Positions 40,872 through 47,561 of a DNA stretch of 47,561 bases are shown one piece after another. Position numbers and translations under genes: made by a program. This DNA comes from a virus. Numbering within the stretch: the first letter of the stretch is position 1; every line of letters begins with the position of its first letter. The stretch covers positions 1-47,561 of the IMG/VR virus record IMGVR_UViG_3300013212_000041; one strand, 5' to 3'. Under the pieces are notes generated by a model that was not told the DNA's origin, made no database searches, and worked only from the letters and a program-made list of their open reading frames with translations.

Positions 40872-42302
40872 TTAAGCTGGCTTTTTAGTTCGCACAGCCT
40901 TTGTAGCGCCCGGGTCGCCAATTGGGCCCATCGGGGAACCTGTAGTTGGGCTCAACTTAGCAGTAACACCGTTAATCAAAGCCTTACCTTGATCAGTTTG
41001 GCCTAGCGCTTCGAGCATCCCTGCAATCGAAGTACCACCTGCTGGAGTGAAAATATCACCCAGCGAAGCAACGCCACCCTGTACAGTACCCGAGTTAGCA
41101 ATAACCTTCAGGTCAGCATTAGACATGGCAACAGCCATTTCCTTACCAACTGTTTCAGTTGCTTCAACTCGACGAATTTCGATAAGATAGGTCTGATAAC
41201 CTTGGTTCTCACCGATTTCCTTAGCCAACGTCATCTGAGCGTTAACAGGTGCAAGCAACATGGCTTTCTCTGCTTCAGCCTTAGCATTACCAACCACGGC
41301 AATACCTTCAGCGTCCTTTTTCGTAGCATCGAGCTTACCAGTAGCAATTAGTGTGGTAGACTCACGCTCAGCGTCGGCGTTAACAACCTGAACGGACTTA
41401 TCCTGCTCAGCCTTAACAACGGCAACATCGCGTGCGATTTCAGCCGCCTTTACTTCCTCAACCTTTTTAACTTCAGCGAGGCGTTCAGCTGTAATTTTGG
41501 CTTCAGTCTGAACTTCCTGGTTTGCCTTTTCCTTAGCAATACCAACTGACTGTTCCATCTCAGCGTTACGAATACCAACCTGTTGCTCTGCTTCAGTGCG
41601 CGACAATGCAATCTGACGCTTTGCTTGGATTTCCTTTTCCTCAGCTTCACGAATGTTATCAGCAACGGTTACGCGGCTTTCCTTTTCGATGCGTGACTTT
41701 TCCTTGGCCATCATATTCTGAATAACCAGCGAACCAGCAGAGTCACGGATATCCATGAACTCAATCATCTTAGCTGTGGTAACACCCCACTCTTGCAGCT
41801 GCGAGTTAACTTCAGCAGTAAACTTCTCACCGAGAGTCGAACGGTCTTGCATGATATTTTCCAAACGGTCATTACCAAGAATACCACGAACAGCACCCTG
41901 CAGAACTCCCATCAACTGACCCTGCAGTTCTGTAAAGTTTGCAACACGCTGAGCAGCAATCTGACTGTCAGCAATGCGAAAGAATGCCTTAATGTCGACT
42001 ACGAATGGCAAACGACCCGTGTCATATGCTTCGTAATCCTTCAGCGAGATGTCGAAAATTGATTCTGGAAACTGAGTGACAGTAACACCGAAGATTGGGA
42101 TGAATGATGGAATGGCGTAATAGGTGTTACCCGCTTCACGACCACGACCGTAGGATACGGTATTTTTTGACGACTGAACAATGTGCACCATATTGGTTGG
42201 TACAACACGGCGCCATACAAACGCCATTGCAAGCGCGGCACCAAGAACACCAAGGGTGACAAAAATACCCATGGCATACAACGGACTAAATGACTCGAAC
42301 AT
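40872..42302 (-). CDS. Flotillin-like SPFH membrane protein
   Basis: 476 residues from ATG 42302. An N-terminal membrane segment ('LYAMGIFVTLGVLGAALAMA'), SPFH domain ('DIKAFFRIADSQIAAQRVAN') and a long Glu/Ala/Lys coiled coil (about 200-350), then a glycine-rich tail. The order matches flotillin/YqiK. Flotillins scaffold membrane microdomains; in phages the role is unknown, perhaps protecting from proteases or abortive systems. Confidence 0.9.
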   Translation of the reverse strand: MFESFSPLYAMGIFVTLGVLGAALAMAFVWRRVVPTNMVHIVQSSKNTVSYGRGREAGNTYYAIPSFIPIFGVTVTQFPESIFDISLKDYEAYDTGRLPFVVDIKAFFRIADSQIAAQRVANFTELQGQLMGVLQGAVRGILGNDRLENIMQDRSTLGEKFTAEVNSQLQEWGVTTAKMIEFMDIRDSAGSLVIQNMMAKEKSRIEKESRVTVADNIREAEEKEIQAKRQIALSRTEAEQQVGIRNAEMEQSVGIAKEKANQEVQTEAKITAERLAEVKKVEEVKAAEIARDVAVVKAEQDKSVQVVNADAERESTTLIATGKLDATKKDAEGIAVVGNAKAEAEKAMLLAPVNAQMTLAKEIGENQGYQTYLIEIRRVEATETVGKEMAVAMSNADLKVIANSGTVQGGVASLGDIFTPAGGTSIAGMLEALGQTDQGKALINGVTAKLSPTTGSPMGPIGDPGATKAVRTKKPA

Positions 42303-42374
42303 AATAAACTTACCTTTCAATACATGTTTGTAGTGTGTTTTACGCTACATTCTCATTATAATAATTAACTCAAC

Positions 42375-42635
42375 TTAATCAACTGTTTTCTTAGCAGCTG
42401 CTTTTGCTCTACGTTTTGCGCCGAGCTTGTAGATTAAAATGAACGGCGCAAGTACTACAGCAATAACAAGTACGAGTGGCCAAAATACTCCAACACCGCC
42501 AAACGTAGTTAAAATTTCAAAATCGTTTTTGAATAGGTCGTTCATAGGACCTTTTTCGTTTTCGTCAAAACGACCAGCGAGGTAAAAACCAACTGCCCAA
42601 GTAACCACTAAACCAATCAGATAAATTCCAAACAC
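42375..42635 (-). CDS. Two-segment membrane protein, 86 aa
   Basis: 'MFGIYLIGLVVTWAVGFYLA' and 'WPLVLVIAVVLAPFILIYKL' with a basic tail. Precedes the flotillin-like gene and resembles the 76-aa protein at 44620 ('FWPLVLPGYGIYKLG'). Confidence 0.65.
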   Translation of the reverse strand: MFGIYLIGLVVTWAVGFYLAGRFDENEKGPMNDLFKNDFEILTTFGGVGVFWPLVLVIAVVLAPFILIYKLGAKRRAKAAAKKTVD

Positions 42636-42636
42636 T

Positions 42637-43173
42637 TTACTTTCCTCTCACTTCATTCAAAATTTTAATAGCATCACGTAACAACTTTGCGTGACTCGCG
42701 TTGAAAACTGCTTCACGTTGTTCAGTTGATTGCACTGTTTCAAACGTCGTAGCTGCAACTTCAAGATCAAAAATAATCAGCGCAAGCTCTGTGCTTTTCT
42801 TTTGCGGTAACTTTTTAGCAATCTCATAGTTATTCAGAGCCGCTTCAGCCTTGCTATTGATATGAGCTTCCTCAGTTGTTTCAGCGATATATTGCAACCC
42901 ATCAATGAGAATGTCGACTGGCGTTCCTTTGCTCGGATTGAACATTGAAATCGCTTTAAACGCATCAATTCCAACCTCAGCGATTGCTTCGTGTACAGCT
43001 GATGTAATAGCGTCGAGCATACGCTGCTCGTCTTCGAGTGACATTTTGTCCTGGAGCTCTACATAGATGTCACCTTCACCGTGGCAGGCATCACACGGAC
43101 GAGCCCAACCACCGATATTTTCAGCAACACCAGTACCATTGCATTCAGTGCATTCGATTTTATATTTGTTCAT
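42637..43173 (-). CDS. DnaJ-type zinc-finger protein, 178 aa
   Basis: N-terminal 'CTECNGTGVAENIGGWARPC' and 'CDACHGEGDI' contain two CxxCxGxG repeats as in DnaJ. The rest is helical. Could be a chaperone-like or RNA-binding adaptor. Confidence 0.7.
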   Translation of the reverse strand: MNKYKIECTECNGTGVAENIGGWARPCDACHGEGDIYVELQDKMSLEDEQRMLDAITSAVHEAIAEVGIDAFKAISMFNPSKGTPVDILIDGLQYIAETTEEAHINSKAEAALNNYEIAKKLPQKKSTELALIIFDLEVAATTFETVQSTEQREAVFNASHAKLLRDAIKILNEVRGK

Positions 43174-43175
43174 AA

Positions 43176-43367
43176 TTAATTCCTTCCAAAATCACACGTA
43201 AGGTTTGCAATCGGAGCATCACCAATCGGGTACGTGTAAAATTGAATTACACCACGTTGCTTGATATTTTCAACAACACGCTCAGCTTCAGCTAGGTCTT
43301 GACTGATGTGATAGTCCCACTCCAAAACCTGTTCAGTTTTACGCCAAGTTGTAATAAAACGATTCAT
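43176..43367 (-). CDS. Hypothetical protein, 63 aa
   Basis: 'MNRFITTWRKTEQVLEWDYH'; small, overlaps the next upstream gene by 4 bases. Confidence 0.55.
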   Translation of the reverse strand: MNRFITTWRKTEQVLEWDYHISQDLAEAERVVENIKQRGVIQFYTYPIGDAPIANLTCDFGRN

Positions 43368-43552
43368 GGTTTTACTCCTGGAATTTTACGCAGCTCAGCA
43401 CGGTCTTCCATAATGAGATTGATAACATAACCGAGCTGGTCATATGCTTCTTGGTGTTTACCCTCTTTACGAAGGCGAAATGCACCAAGCATAATCTCAG
43501 AGAAGCCGTCTTCAAACAACTGCTCAGTGGTTTTTTTACGAACGGAAGTCAT
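43364..43552 (-). CDS. Hypothetical protein, 62 aa
   Basis: Helical, 'KKTTEQLFEDGFSEIMLGAF' with TPR-like 'EGKHQEAYDQLGYVI'. ATG in ATGA overlap with the upstream gene. Confidence 0.55.
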   Translation of the reverse strand: MTSVRKKTTEQLFEDGFSEIMLGAFRLRKEGKHQEAYDQLGYVINLIMEDRAELRKIPGVKP

Positions 43553-43707
43553 CAGAGATACGTACCAAAATCAATGGTAGATGGAACCTCAGTCATAATA
43601 CACGAATCAACAGACCCCTGTTCGCGTGCTTTATCTATGAGTGACTCAATCCATTCGAGTGTTGACTGATCTATATCATCAACGTGGATAACCATAGTTA
43701 GTTTCAT
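43552..43707 (-). CDS. Hypothetical protein, 51 aa
   Basis: 'MKLTMVIHVDDIDQSTLEWI'; acidic alpha/beta. ATG 43707 after AAGGTATTTTATT. Confidence 0.55.
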   Translation of the reverse strand: MKLTMVIHVDDIDQSTLEWIESLIDKAREQGSVDSCIMTEVPSTIDFGTYL

Positions 43708-43719
43708 AATAAAATACCT

Positions 43720-43983
43720 TTACCAAAATTTCCAAAACGGCTTTGCATCATGAATAGGCGGATACAAAATACGACCCTCAAACGTTTCCTTGGCTTCAAG
43801 ATAGTTAGCTTGCTTCACCGCAGATTTGTACGTTTTATGAGTTTGCCAATTCCACCATTCCTGCTCAACATGAGCATCTGTACTATTGGGGTACTTTTCC
43901 TTTACATAAGGTAAGTACGAGCGGGATTCAACAGCCCACTCGCCGTTAACGAGCTCTCTGATTCGCCATTCACTCTTCCTCAT
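43720..43983 (-). CDS. Hypothetical protein, 87 aa
   Basis: ATG 43983 ('MRKSEWRIRELVNGEWAVES') with GGAG placed at the end of the overlapping upstream gene. Trp-rich. No family recognised. Confidence 0.6.
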   Translation of the reverse strand: MRKSEWRIRELVNGEWAVESRSYLPYVKEKYPNSTDAHVEQEWWNWQTHKTYKSAVKQANYLEAKETFEGRILYPPIHDAKPFWKFW

Positions 43984-44137
43984 CTGGAATCTCCGCATAT
44001 ACTATTCGTTTTACTCTCGACTTATGAACGCCGCGGTTATATAACTTAATGTTACCCGAAGCTTCGTCATAAAAACGCCACTCAGGGTCATCGTCCCAAC
44101 CAACGTTTTCATCGATTAGATAACCAATCTTAAGCAT
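43970..44137 (-). CDS. Hypothetical protein, 55 aa
   Basis: 'MLKIGYLIDENVGWDDDPEW'; overlaps neighbours by 8 and 14 bases, which supports a coupled series. Confidence 0.55.
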   Translation of the reverse strand: MLKIGYLIDENVGWDDDPEWRFYDEASGNIKLYNRGVHKSRVKRIVYAEIPDEEE

Positions 44138-44615
44138 CTTTAATTGCCTTATTCAGTTGTTCTACGATTGTTTTACCAACCTCAAGTGCACGCTTTGCAT
44201 CAGGAGAATCGCCGCCGTTTGACAGGTCCTCAATCATCTTTGCAAAACGCTCAGTTGGGTTCGCATCTTTACCTGCACCAAGGTCTTTGAACGTTTTAAA
44301 CAACGGTGCAAAGCTCTCAGGGATACTGAAGTAGAAGTATGCGTAGGTGCAATCGAAATCATCATCCTCATCGCGAATGAAATTCGGATGTTCCTGCATG
44401 GTACTATTCCATGGGCCATCTTCATTCTCATCGTTGAATTCTTCATACACTTCGCGGTTACCGCCACCTGTACGCGTATAGATAACGAGCTGGTTTTCTT
44501 CAGCGTCGAAATACGCGTCACGTAGGCGTGGAATCTGGTCCTGCGAAAAATTAAGCGCTGATAAAACAGTACCAGCAAGCGGGTTAACCCCGAACAACAT
44601 ATTATACATGCTCAT
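44130..44615 (-). CDS. Conserved hypothetical acidic protein, 161 aa
   Basis: ATG 44615 ('MSMYNMLFGVNPLAGTVLSA') after AAGGGTTAATATT. 'QIPRLRDAYFDAEENQLVIY' and 'TRTGGGNREVYE' form a block I recall in other phage genomes. Function unknown. Confidence 0.65.
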   Translation of the reverse strand: MSMYNMLFGVNPLAGTVLSALNFSQDQIPRLRDAYFDAEENQLVIYTRTGGGNREVYEEFNDENEDGPWNSTMQEHPNFIRDEDDDFDCTYAYFYFSIPESFAPLFKTFKDLGAGKDANPTERFAKMIEDLSNGGDSPDAKRALEVGKTIVEQLNKAIKDA

Positions 44616-44619
44616 AATA

Positions 44620-44850
44620 TTAACCCTTCTTTTTGAAATGCTTGCCGAGCTTGTAAATGCCATAACCGGGCAATACAAGTGGCCAAAATATTGTTGCAGC
44701 AAAGGTCCATGCAGCATACGGCATTACCTTATCCATATCAATTCTATCTTCGCGATAGTAAGACTGATTCGTACCATATGTAAAATCAGTTTGACCAGCC
44801 ATAAACAGACGATACACCAAAACGGTGAGAGCACCACCTAAATAAATCAT
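44620..44850 (-). CDS. Two-segment membrane protein, 76 aa
   Basis: 'MIYLGGALTVLVYRLFMAGQ' and 'FAATIFWPLVLPGYGIYKLG'; GAGGAATT upstream. Similar layout to the 86-aa protein near the flotillin gene. Confidence 0.6.
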   Translation of the reverse strand: MIYLGGALTVLVYRLFMAGQTDFTYGTNQSYYREDRIDMDKVMPYAAWTFAATIFWPLVLPGYGIYKLGKHFKKKG

Positions 44851-44859
44851 AATTCCTCC

Positions 44860-45051
44860 TCAAAACTTTGCGCGCATGATTAAATCTTCAACGATATCGA
44901 ATAACATATCAATATCTTTCGACTTTTTTGCAGTGCGAACAAGTAGTAACAAATTTTGCTGCTTGTGATGAGCAAGAGACTCCATTACACTACAGCAATT
45001 CTTTTCGCGATACGCTTTCACTTGCTCAGTGGTATAATGTACAGGCAGCAT
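44860..45051 (-). CDS. Hypothetical protein, 63 aa
   Basis: Helical, basic: 'MLPVHYTTEQVKAYREKNCC'. GAGGAAGTTCA upstream. No family recognised. Confidence 0.55.
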   Translation of the reverse strand: MLPVHYTTEQVKAYREKNCCSVMESLAHHKQQNLLLLVRTAKKSKDIDMLFDIVEDLIMRAKF

Positions 45052-45070
45052 TGAACTTCCTCAAGAGTAA

Positions 45071-45090
45071 GGGGCCACCGAAGCAGCCCC
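45071..45090 (-). terminator. Terminator after the DUF932 gene
   Basis: GGGGC/GCCCC with an extended loop, 9 bases after the stop, followed by TTACTC. No long U tract. Confidence 0.5.
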
Positions 45091-45098
45091 TCTGTTTC

Positions 45099-46067
45099 TT
45101 ACGCGTCAGCCATTTCGACTGCGATTTCAAGAGCCTTTGTCTTAAGGTTCTTGTTAGCACCGTACCATGCCGAAGTCAGACGACTATCAGCGCTACGACC
45201 GATGATGTGGTCGGTCATATAGGTAACAGTGTTAAATGCCTGCCACCATGTACCTTCGCCCAGCTCAGCACCTGGCTGTTCGTTCAGAGCTTCATCAAGC
45301 GCGTACGATGCGCTCTTTGAAAGTTCCTTACGTGCAGCATCCTTCGATGTAAGCACAGGGAATACGCGAGCGAAATACTCAACGATTGATTCGTTGGTGT
45401 AGCGCTTTTTCGACAGATGCTCTGCCATCTCCTTGTATTGCGAAAGCTTGTGCTTAGCAACACCCAGCGTTTCCTTTACGAGGTCACCATCAAACTCACG
45501 ACGGTGCGAGACCTTAACCATGTTCTTTGACTTCGTATTTAAAGAAAGGGTCAATGTGTTATTGCAAACAACGCGAATTGGGGTAAAGCGAACGTCGATT
45601 GACGAACCGTACTTATGTGGGTTGGTGAAGTGGAGATAAGCATCAACCTTATCGCGACCGTTGAAAAGTTCGAACGAATCTTGAACCTTTGCAAGAGCCC
45701 AGACGATTGAGCCATCCTTAAGCGAGCCTGCAGTTTCCATCGACATATCGCCTGCAGCAACAAAGTCGTTGAAGAACTCAAAAGCATCGTGATTCTGCAT
45801 TGGATTCCAGTCGTTAGTAATAACGTCAAGAACCTTATTATCGGTGCTACGAACGAGTGCAGAGTGACCCGTTTCAAGCTTAGCTTGACCGTCGCCTAGA
45901 TCAGCGAACAATGGAACAGTATCTACTGTCCAATCGAGACCAGCTGCTTTAAGCATTTGGTCAGGGGTGAGGTCGTTTGAAACCTTAACGCCTAGACCGT
46001 GCCAAGGGACATCTCCTGCGTATGCCATCGAAGCTTGACCGTCTACCATTTCTAACATATGTGCCAT
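45099..46067 (-). CDS. DUF932 (TIGR03299) phage/plasmid protein
   Basis: 322 residues. 'SMAYAGDVPWHGLGVKVSND', 'NPMQNHDAFEFFNDFV', 'VRFTPIRVVCNNTLTLSL' are signatures of DUF932/DUF945 family proteins encoded by phages and plasmids. Structure-based function unknown; often highly expressed and linked to replication. Confidence 0.9.
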   Translation of the reverse strand: MAHMLEMVDGQASMAYAGDVPWHGLGVKVSNDLTPDQMLKAAGLDWTVDTVPLFADLGDGQAKLETGHSALVRSTDNKVLDVITNDWNPMQNHDAFEFFNDFVAAGDMSMETAGSLKDGSIVWALAKVQDSFELFNGRDKVDAYLHFTNPHKYGSSIDVRFTPIRVVCNNTLTLSLNTKSKNMVKVSHRREFDGDLVKETLGVAKHKLSQYKEMAEHLSKKRYTNESIVEYFARVFPVLTSKDAARKELSKSASYALDEALNEQPGAELGEGTWWQAFNTVTYMTDHIIGRSADSRLTSAWYGANKNLKTKALEIAVEMADA

Positions 46068-46098
46068 AATGTATTGTACCTTTCACTGTTTAATAATT

Positions 46099-46131
46099 TG
46101 TTATAACGTCTTTTTGATAATAATGCAACTC
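46099..46131 (-). promoter_or_regulatory. Minus-strand promoter
   Basis: AGTTGCATTATTATCAAAAA, then GACGTTATAACAAATT, 30 bases above the DUF932 ATG. Confidence 0.65.
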
Positions 46132-46133
46132 TT

Positions 46134-46352
46134 TTAGGGATTATAACCCCACACTTCAAGATCTGCGTCTGTGTCAAAACCATATGATAACAATAATGTA
46201 CCATCATCGGAATCAACAGGGAGAGCTTCTTCGGTTATATGAAACCAGACCACATCGTGACCTGCTTCCATAAAATAATCAGTATCCAAACCTTCATCAT
46301 AATATTTTGATAAGATTTCAAGACCTGCGAGGAAATTACGTATGTTTTTCAT
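46134..46352 (-). CDS. Hypothetical protein, 72 aa
   Basis: ATG 46352 ('MKNIRNFLAGLEILSKYYDE'); acidic. AAGGTTTGGAT upstream. No family recognised. Confidence 0.6.
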   Translation of the reverse strand: MKNIRNFLAGLEILSKYYDEGLDTDYFMEAGHDVVWFHITEEALPVDSDDGTLLLSYGFDTDADLEVWGYNP

Positions 46353-46362
46353 ATCCAAACCT

Positions 46363-46698
46363 TCATACTATACGAACATAAAGGTCCCATTCGTTTTCGG
46401 TATAACCGAACGAAAGGCCATCACTTTGAATACCAAACCCGTAATTGCACATTTGGTCATCGGTTACATTTTCTTCACCGCCGAGCAACTCAACGATTTC
46501 CTCAAAAGAAGGAATTTCAATGGTATCAACTTCACCCATATAACGAGTTTCAGTGATTGTTTCGTTATTATCGTTTTCGATTTTGTATGAGAGTTTATAT
46601 ACGCCTGGTTCTTTGAAGAACATTACAGGTGCATGCATTTCAATTTGAGCCCATCCAGCGGAGAACGCTGGTAGGTCAGAGACGTTAAAAGTCAACAT
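46363..46698 (-). CDS. Hypothetical protein, 111 aa
   Basis: Beta-rich then acidic: 'MLTFNVSDLPAFSAGWAQIE' and 'DTIEIPSFEEIVELLGGEEN'. AAAAGGATTTACT upstream. No family recognised. Confidence 0.6.
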   Translation of the reverse strand: MLTFNVSDLPAFSAGWAQIEMHAPVMFFKEPGVYKLSYKIENDNNETITETRYMGEVDTIEIPSFEEIVELLGGEENVTDDQMCNYGFGIQSDGLSFGYTENEWDLYVRIV

Positions 46699-46724
46699 AG
46701 TAAATCCTTTTCAGTAACAAAAAA

Positions 46725-46753
46725 CGCGTACCTCAGTCTTGCAAAGGTACGCG
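46725..46753 (-). terminator. Rho-independent terminator overlapping a stop codon
   Basis: CGCGTACC/GGTACGCG (8 bp) followed by TTTTTTG on the minus strand; its upstream arm is the last codons of the 46733 gene. Confidence 0.8.
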
Positions 46754-47020
46754 AATGATGAACGAGTCGCAGGTATAACCGTTTGAAGGATAGTTGATAG
46801 TGCGATATGTCGCAGTAAAACCTTCCGATTTTGCATATTCGTTGATGGCGTTGCGAAGCGTATTCTTCAACACTTCGTCAATAACCTTGTACGAACCCTT
46901 AACGAACGGGCCGTAAATTTTTACGGTGCGGCACTTCTTATACTTGTTGGTAAACATGCGATCTGCACGCAAACCATGAGCTTTAAGAATTTGGCGAATT
47001 TCAGTGGTATAAAGTTTCAT
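46733..47020 (-). CDS. Paralogue B of a tandem pair, 95 aa
   Basis: ATG 47020 ('MKLYTTEIRQILKAHGLRAD'). Shares with 47062 the blocks 'IRxIL', 'RMxTNKYxxCRTVKxY' and 'SFIIRVPxQD'. Small alpha/beta protein, basic. Clear tandem duplicate. Confidence 0.7.
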   Translation of the reverse strand: MKLYTTEIRQILKAHGLRADRMFTNKYKKCRTVKIYGPFVKGSYKVIDEVLKNTLRNAINEYAKSEGFTATYRTINYPSNGYTCDSFIIRVPLQD

Positions 47021-47044
47021 AATAAAATCCTTTTCAAAAACAAA

Positions 47045-47084
47045 AAAGCGCACCTAAAGGATTAGAGATCCTGCTTAGGTACGC
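47045..47084 (-). terminator. Rho-independent terminator overlapping a stop codon
   Basis: GCGTACCTAA/TTAGGTGCGC with TTTTTTG; overlaps the last codons of paralogue A exactly as the downstream copy does. Confidence 0.8.
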
Positions 47085-47352
47085 GTACGATGAATGAGCT
47101 GAGCATGAACCACGAGTTCGAACGATCTCTGAGCTTTACGTCAAATTCGATGTTATTCAGCTTGCAGTAAATGAAAATACGCTCTGCAGCGAGAGCAAGC
47201 TTTTTACCGTCGAGTTCTTTGTATGTGCCATCAGAATAAGGTGCATAAGCTTTTACGGTGCGACAATTGTCGTACTTATTCGTCCACATGCGATTAGGTT
47301 TAAAGCCCGTTTCGCGAAGGATTTTGCGAATGTCAGCGGTATAACTTTTCAT
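47062..47352 (-). CDS. Paralogue A of a tandem pair, 96 aa
   Basis: ATG 47352 ('MKSYTADIRKILRETGFKPN') after AAAAGGACAATTTTT. Same blocks as paralogue B. No family recognised. Confidence 0.7.
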   Translation of the reverse strand: MKSYTADIRKILRETGFKPNRMWTNKYDNCRTVKAYAPYSDGTYKELDGKKLALAAERIFIYCKLNNIEFDVKLRDRSNSWFMLSSFIVRVPKQDL

Positions 47353-47373
47353 AAAAATTGTCCTTTTCTTCAT

Positions 47374-47416
47374 TCTATATCTTACAATAGACTCTTTTTC
47401 GTAAAAAGGCAACCGT
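47374..47416 (-). promoter_or_regulatory. Minus-strand promoter
   Basis: CGGTTGCCTTTTTACGAAAA, then CTATTGTAAGATATAGAATG; drives the paralogue pair. Confidence 0.65.
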
Positions 47417-47427
47417 TATTATGATTA

Positions 47428-47561
47428 TTACCCACTCATTTTCGAAATATCTTCAGCATCTTCCTGCTTGAACACAGGGACCATATTGGACTTATGCATG
47501 GTTGCAATACCCATAAGCTTATCGCCTGTATAGACTTTCTCGTCTTTTTTCGAATCAGCTA
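47428..47561 (-). CDS. Conserved phage protein, C-terminal part (truncated at window edge)
   Basis: 44 codons ending TAA at 47428. 'KVYTGDKLMGIATMHKSNMV' and 'FKQEDAEDISKM' form a C-terminal block I recall from many small phage proteins of unknown role. The start lies beyond the window. Confidence 0.65.
   Translation of the reverse strand, partial: ADSKKDEKVYTGDKLMGIATMHKSNMVPVFKQEDAEDISKMSG

Noticed and set aside
6422-47561. Genome-wide TAG reassignment because of the amber suppressor tRNA
   Set aside because: Genes in this window are complete under the standard code, several end with TAG, and no in-frame TAG splits a recognisable domain.

Overview
The window is a stretch of a large T4-related myovirus genome, most likely infecting an alphaproteobacterium. 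T4-type markers are a gp32-like single-strand DNA binding protein, a gp59-like helicase loader, a gp33-like late transcription coactivator beside gp59, and TATAAATA late-promoter boxes. The host inference rests on two signs: a two-piece (circularly permuted) tmRNA of the alphaproteobacterial type with tag ANDNNAYGAYALAA, and a GapR/DUF2312 protein. Apart from the truncated first gene, everything is read from the minus strand.

Layout. 1-1.5 kb: end of a tail-type peptidoglycan hydrolase, convergent with the rest. 1.6-4.7 kb: gp32, gp59, small genes, gp33 and a SleB-type wall hydrolase. 5-9.9 kb: secreted protein, von Willebrand A protein, a Ro60/TROVE protein with a Y RNA upstream, PTH2-like protein and a DUF3307 membrane protein. 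9.9-36.3 kb: a very long array of about 35 tRNA genes, interleaved with structured RNAs and many short genes (NADAR, MT-A70 methylase, SPFH lipoprotein, GapR, a genuine Pth2, PD-(D/E)XK and HNH nucleases, YkuK-like nuclease, UPF0227 esterase, Toprim protein). 36.4-47.6 kb: NAMPT, macro domain, MazG-like, bifunctional NMN adenylyltransferase-Nudix, flotillin-like SPFH, DUF932 and small proteins.

The most striking content is RNA. A TROVE (Ro60) gene is accompanied by a family of six RNAs that share a terminal stem followed by a CAGCA/AC-rich motif. In three of them a tRNA is mimicked in circularly permuted order (T arm, acceptor, D arm), which is the architecture of bacterial YrlA Y RNAs. One carries a whole CCA-less cloverleaf, one is a giant multi-hairpin version and one is a 65-nt minimal version. 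The tmRNA is also permuted: its CCA-ended acceptor piece precedes the coding piece, and a 54-codon ORF occupies the spacer. The tRNA array contains an amber (CTA) suppressor, an initiator tRNA plus an initiator-like second one, tRNAs with non-canonical T loops, tRNAs with C33 and a D-armless tRNA-Arg. Together with two PTH2-type proteins the region looks like a phage translation-maintenance and ribosome-rescue locus.

A second theme is NAD+/ADP-ribose chemistry: NAMPT plus NMN adenylyltransferase would rebuild NAD+ from nicotinamide, while macro, Nudix and NADAR proteins act on ADP-ribose derivatives. This matches known phage counter-measures to NAD+-depleting defences. A recurrent minus-strand promoter (GTTGCAT, A/T-rich spacer, TATARTAAGATATA-like -10) precedes many operons.
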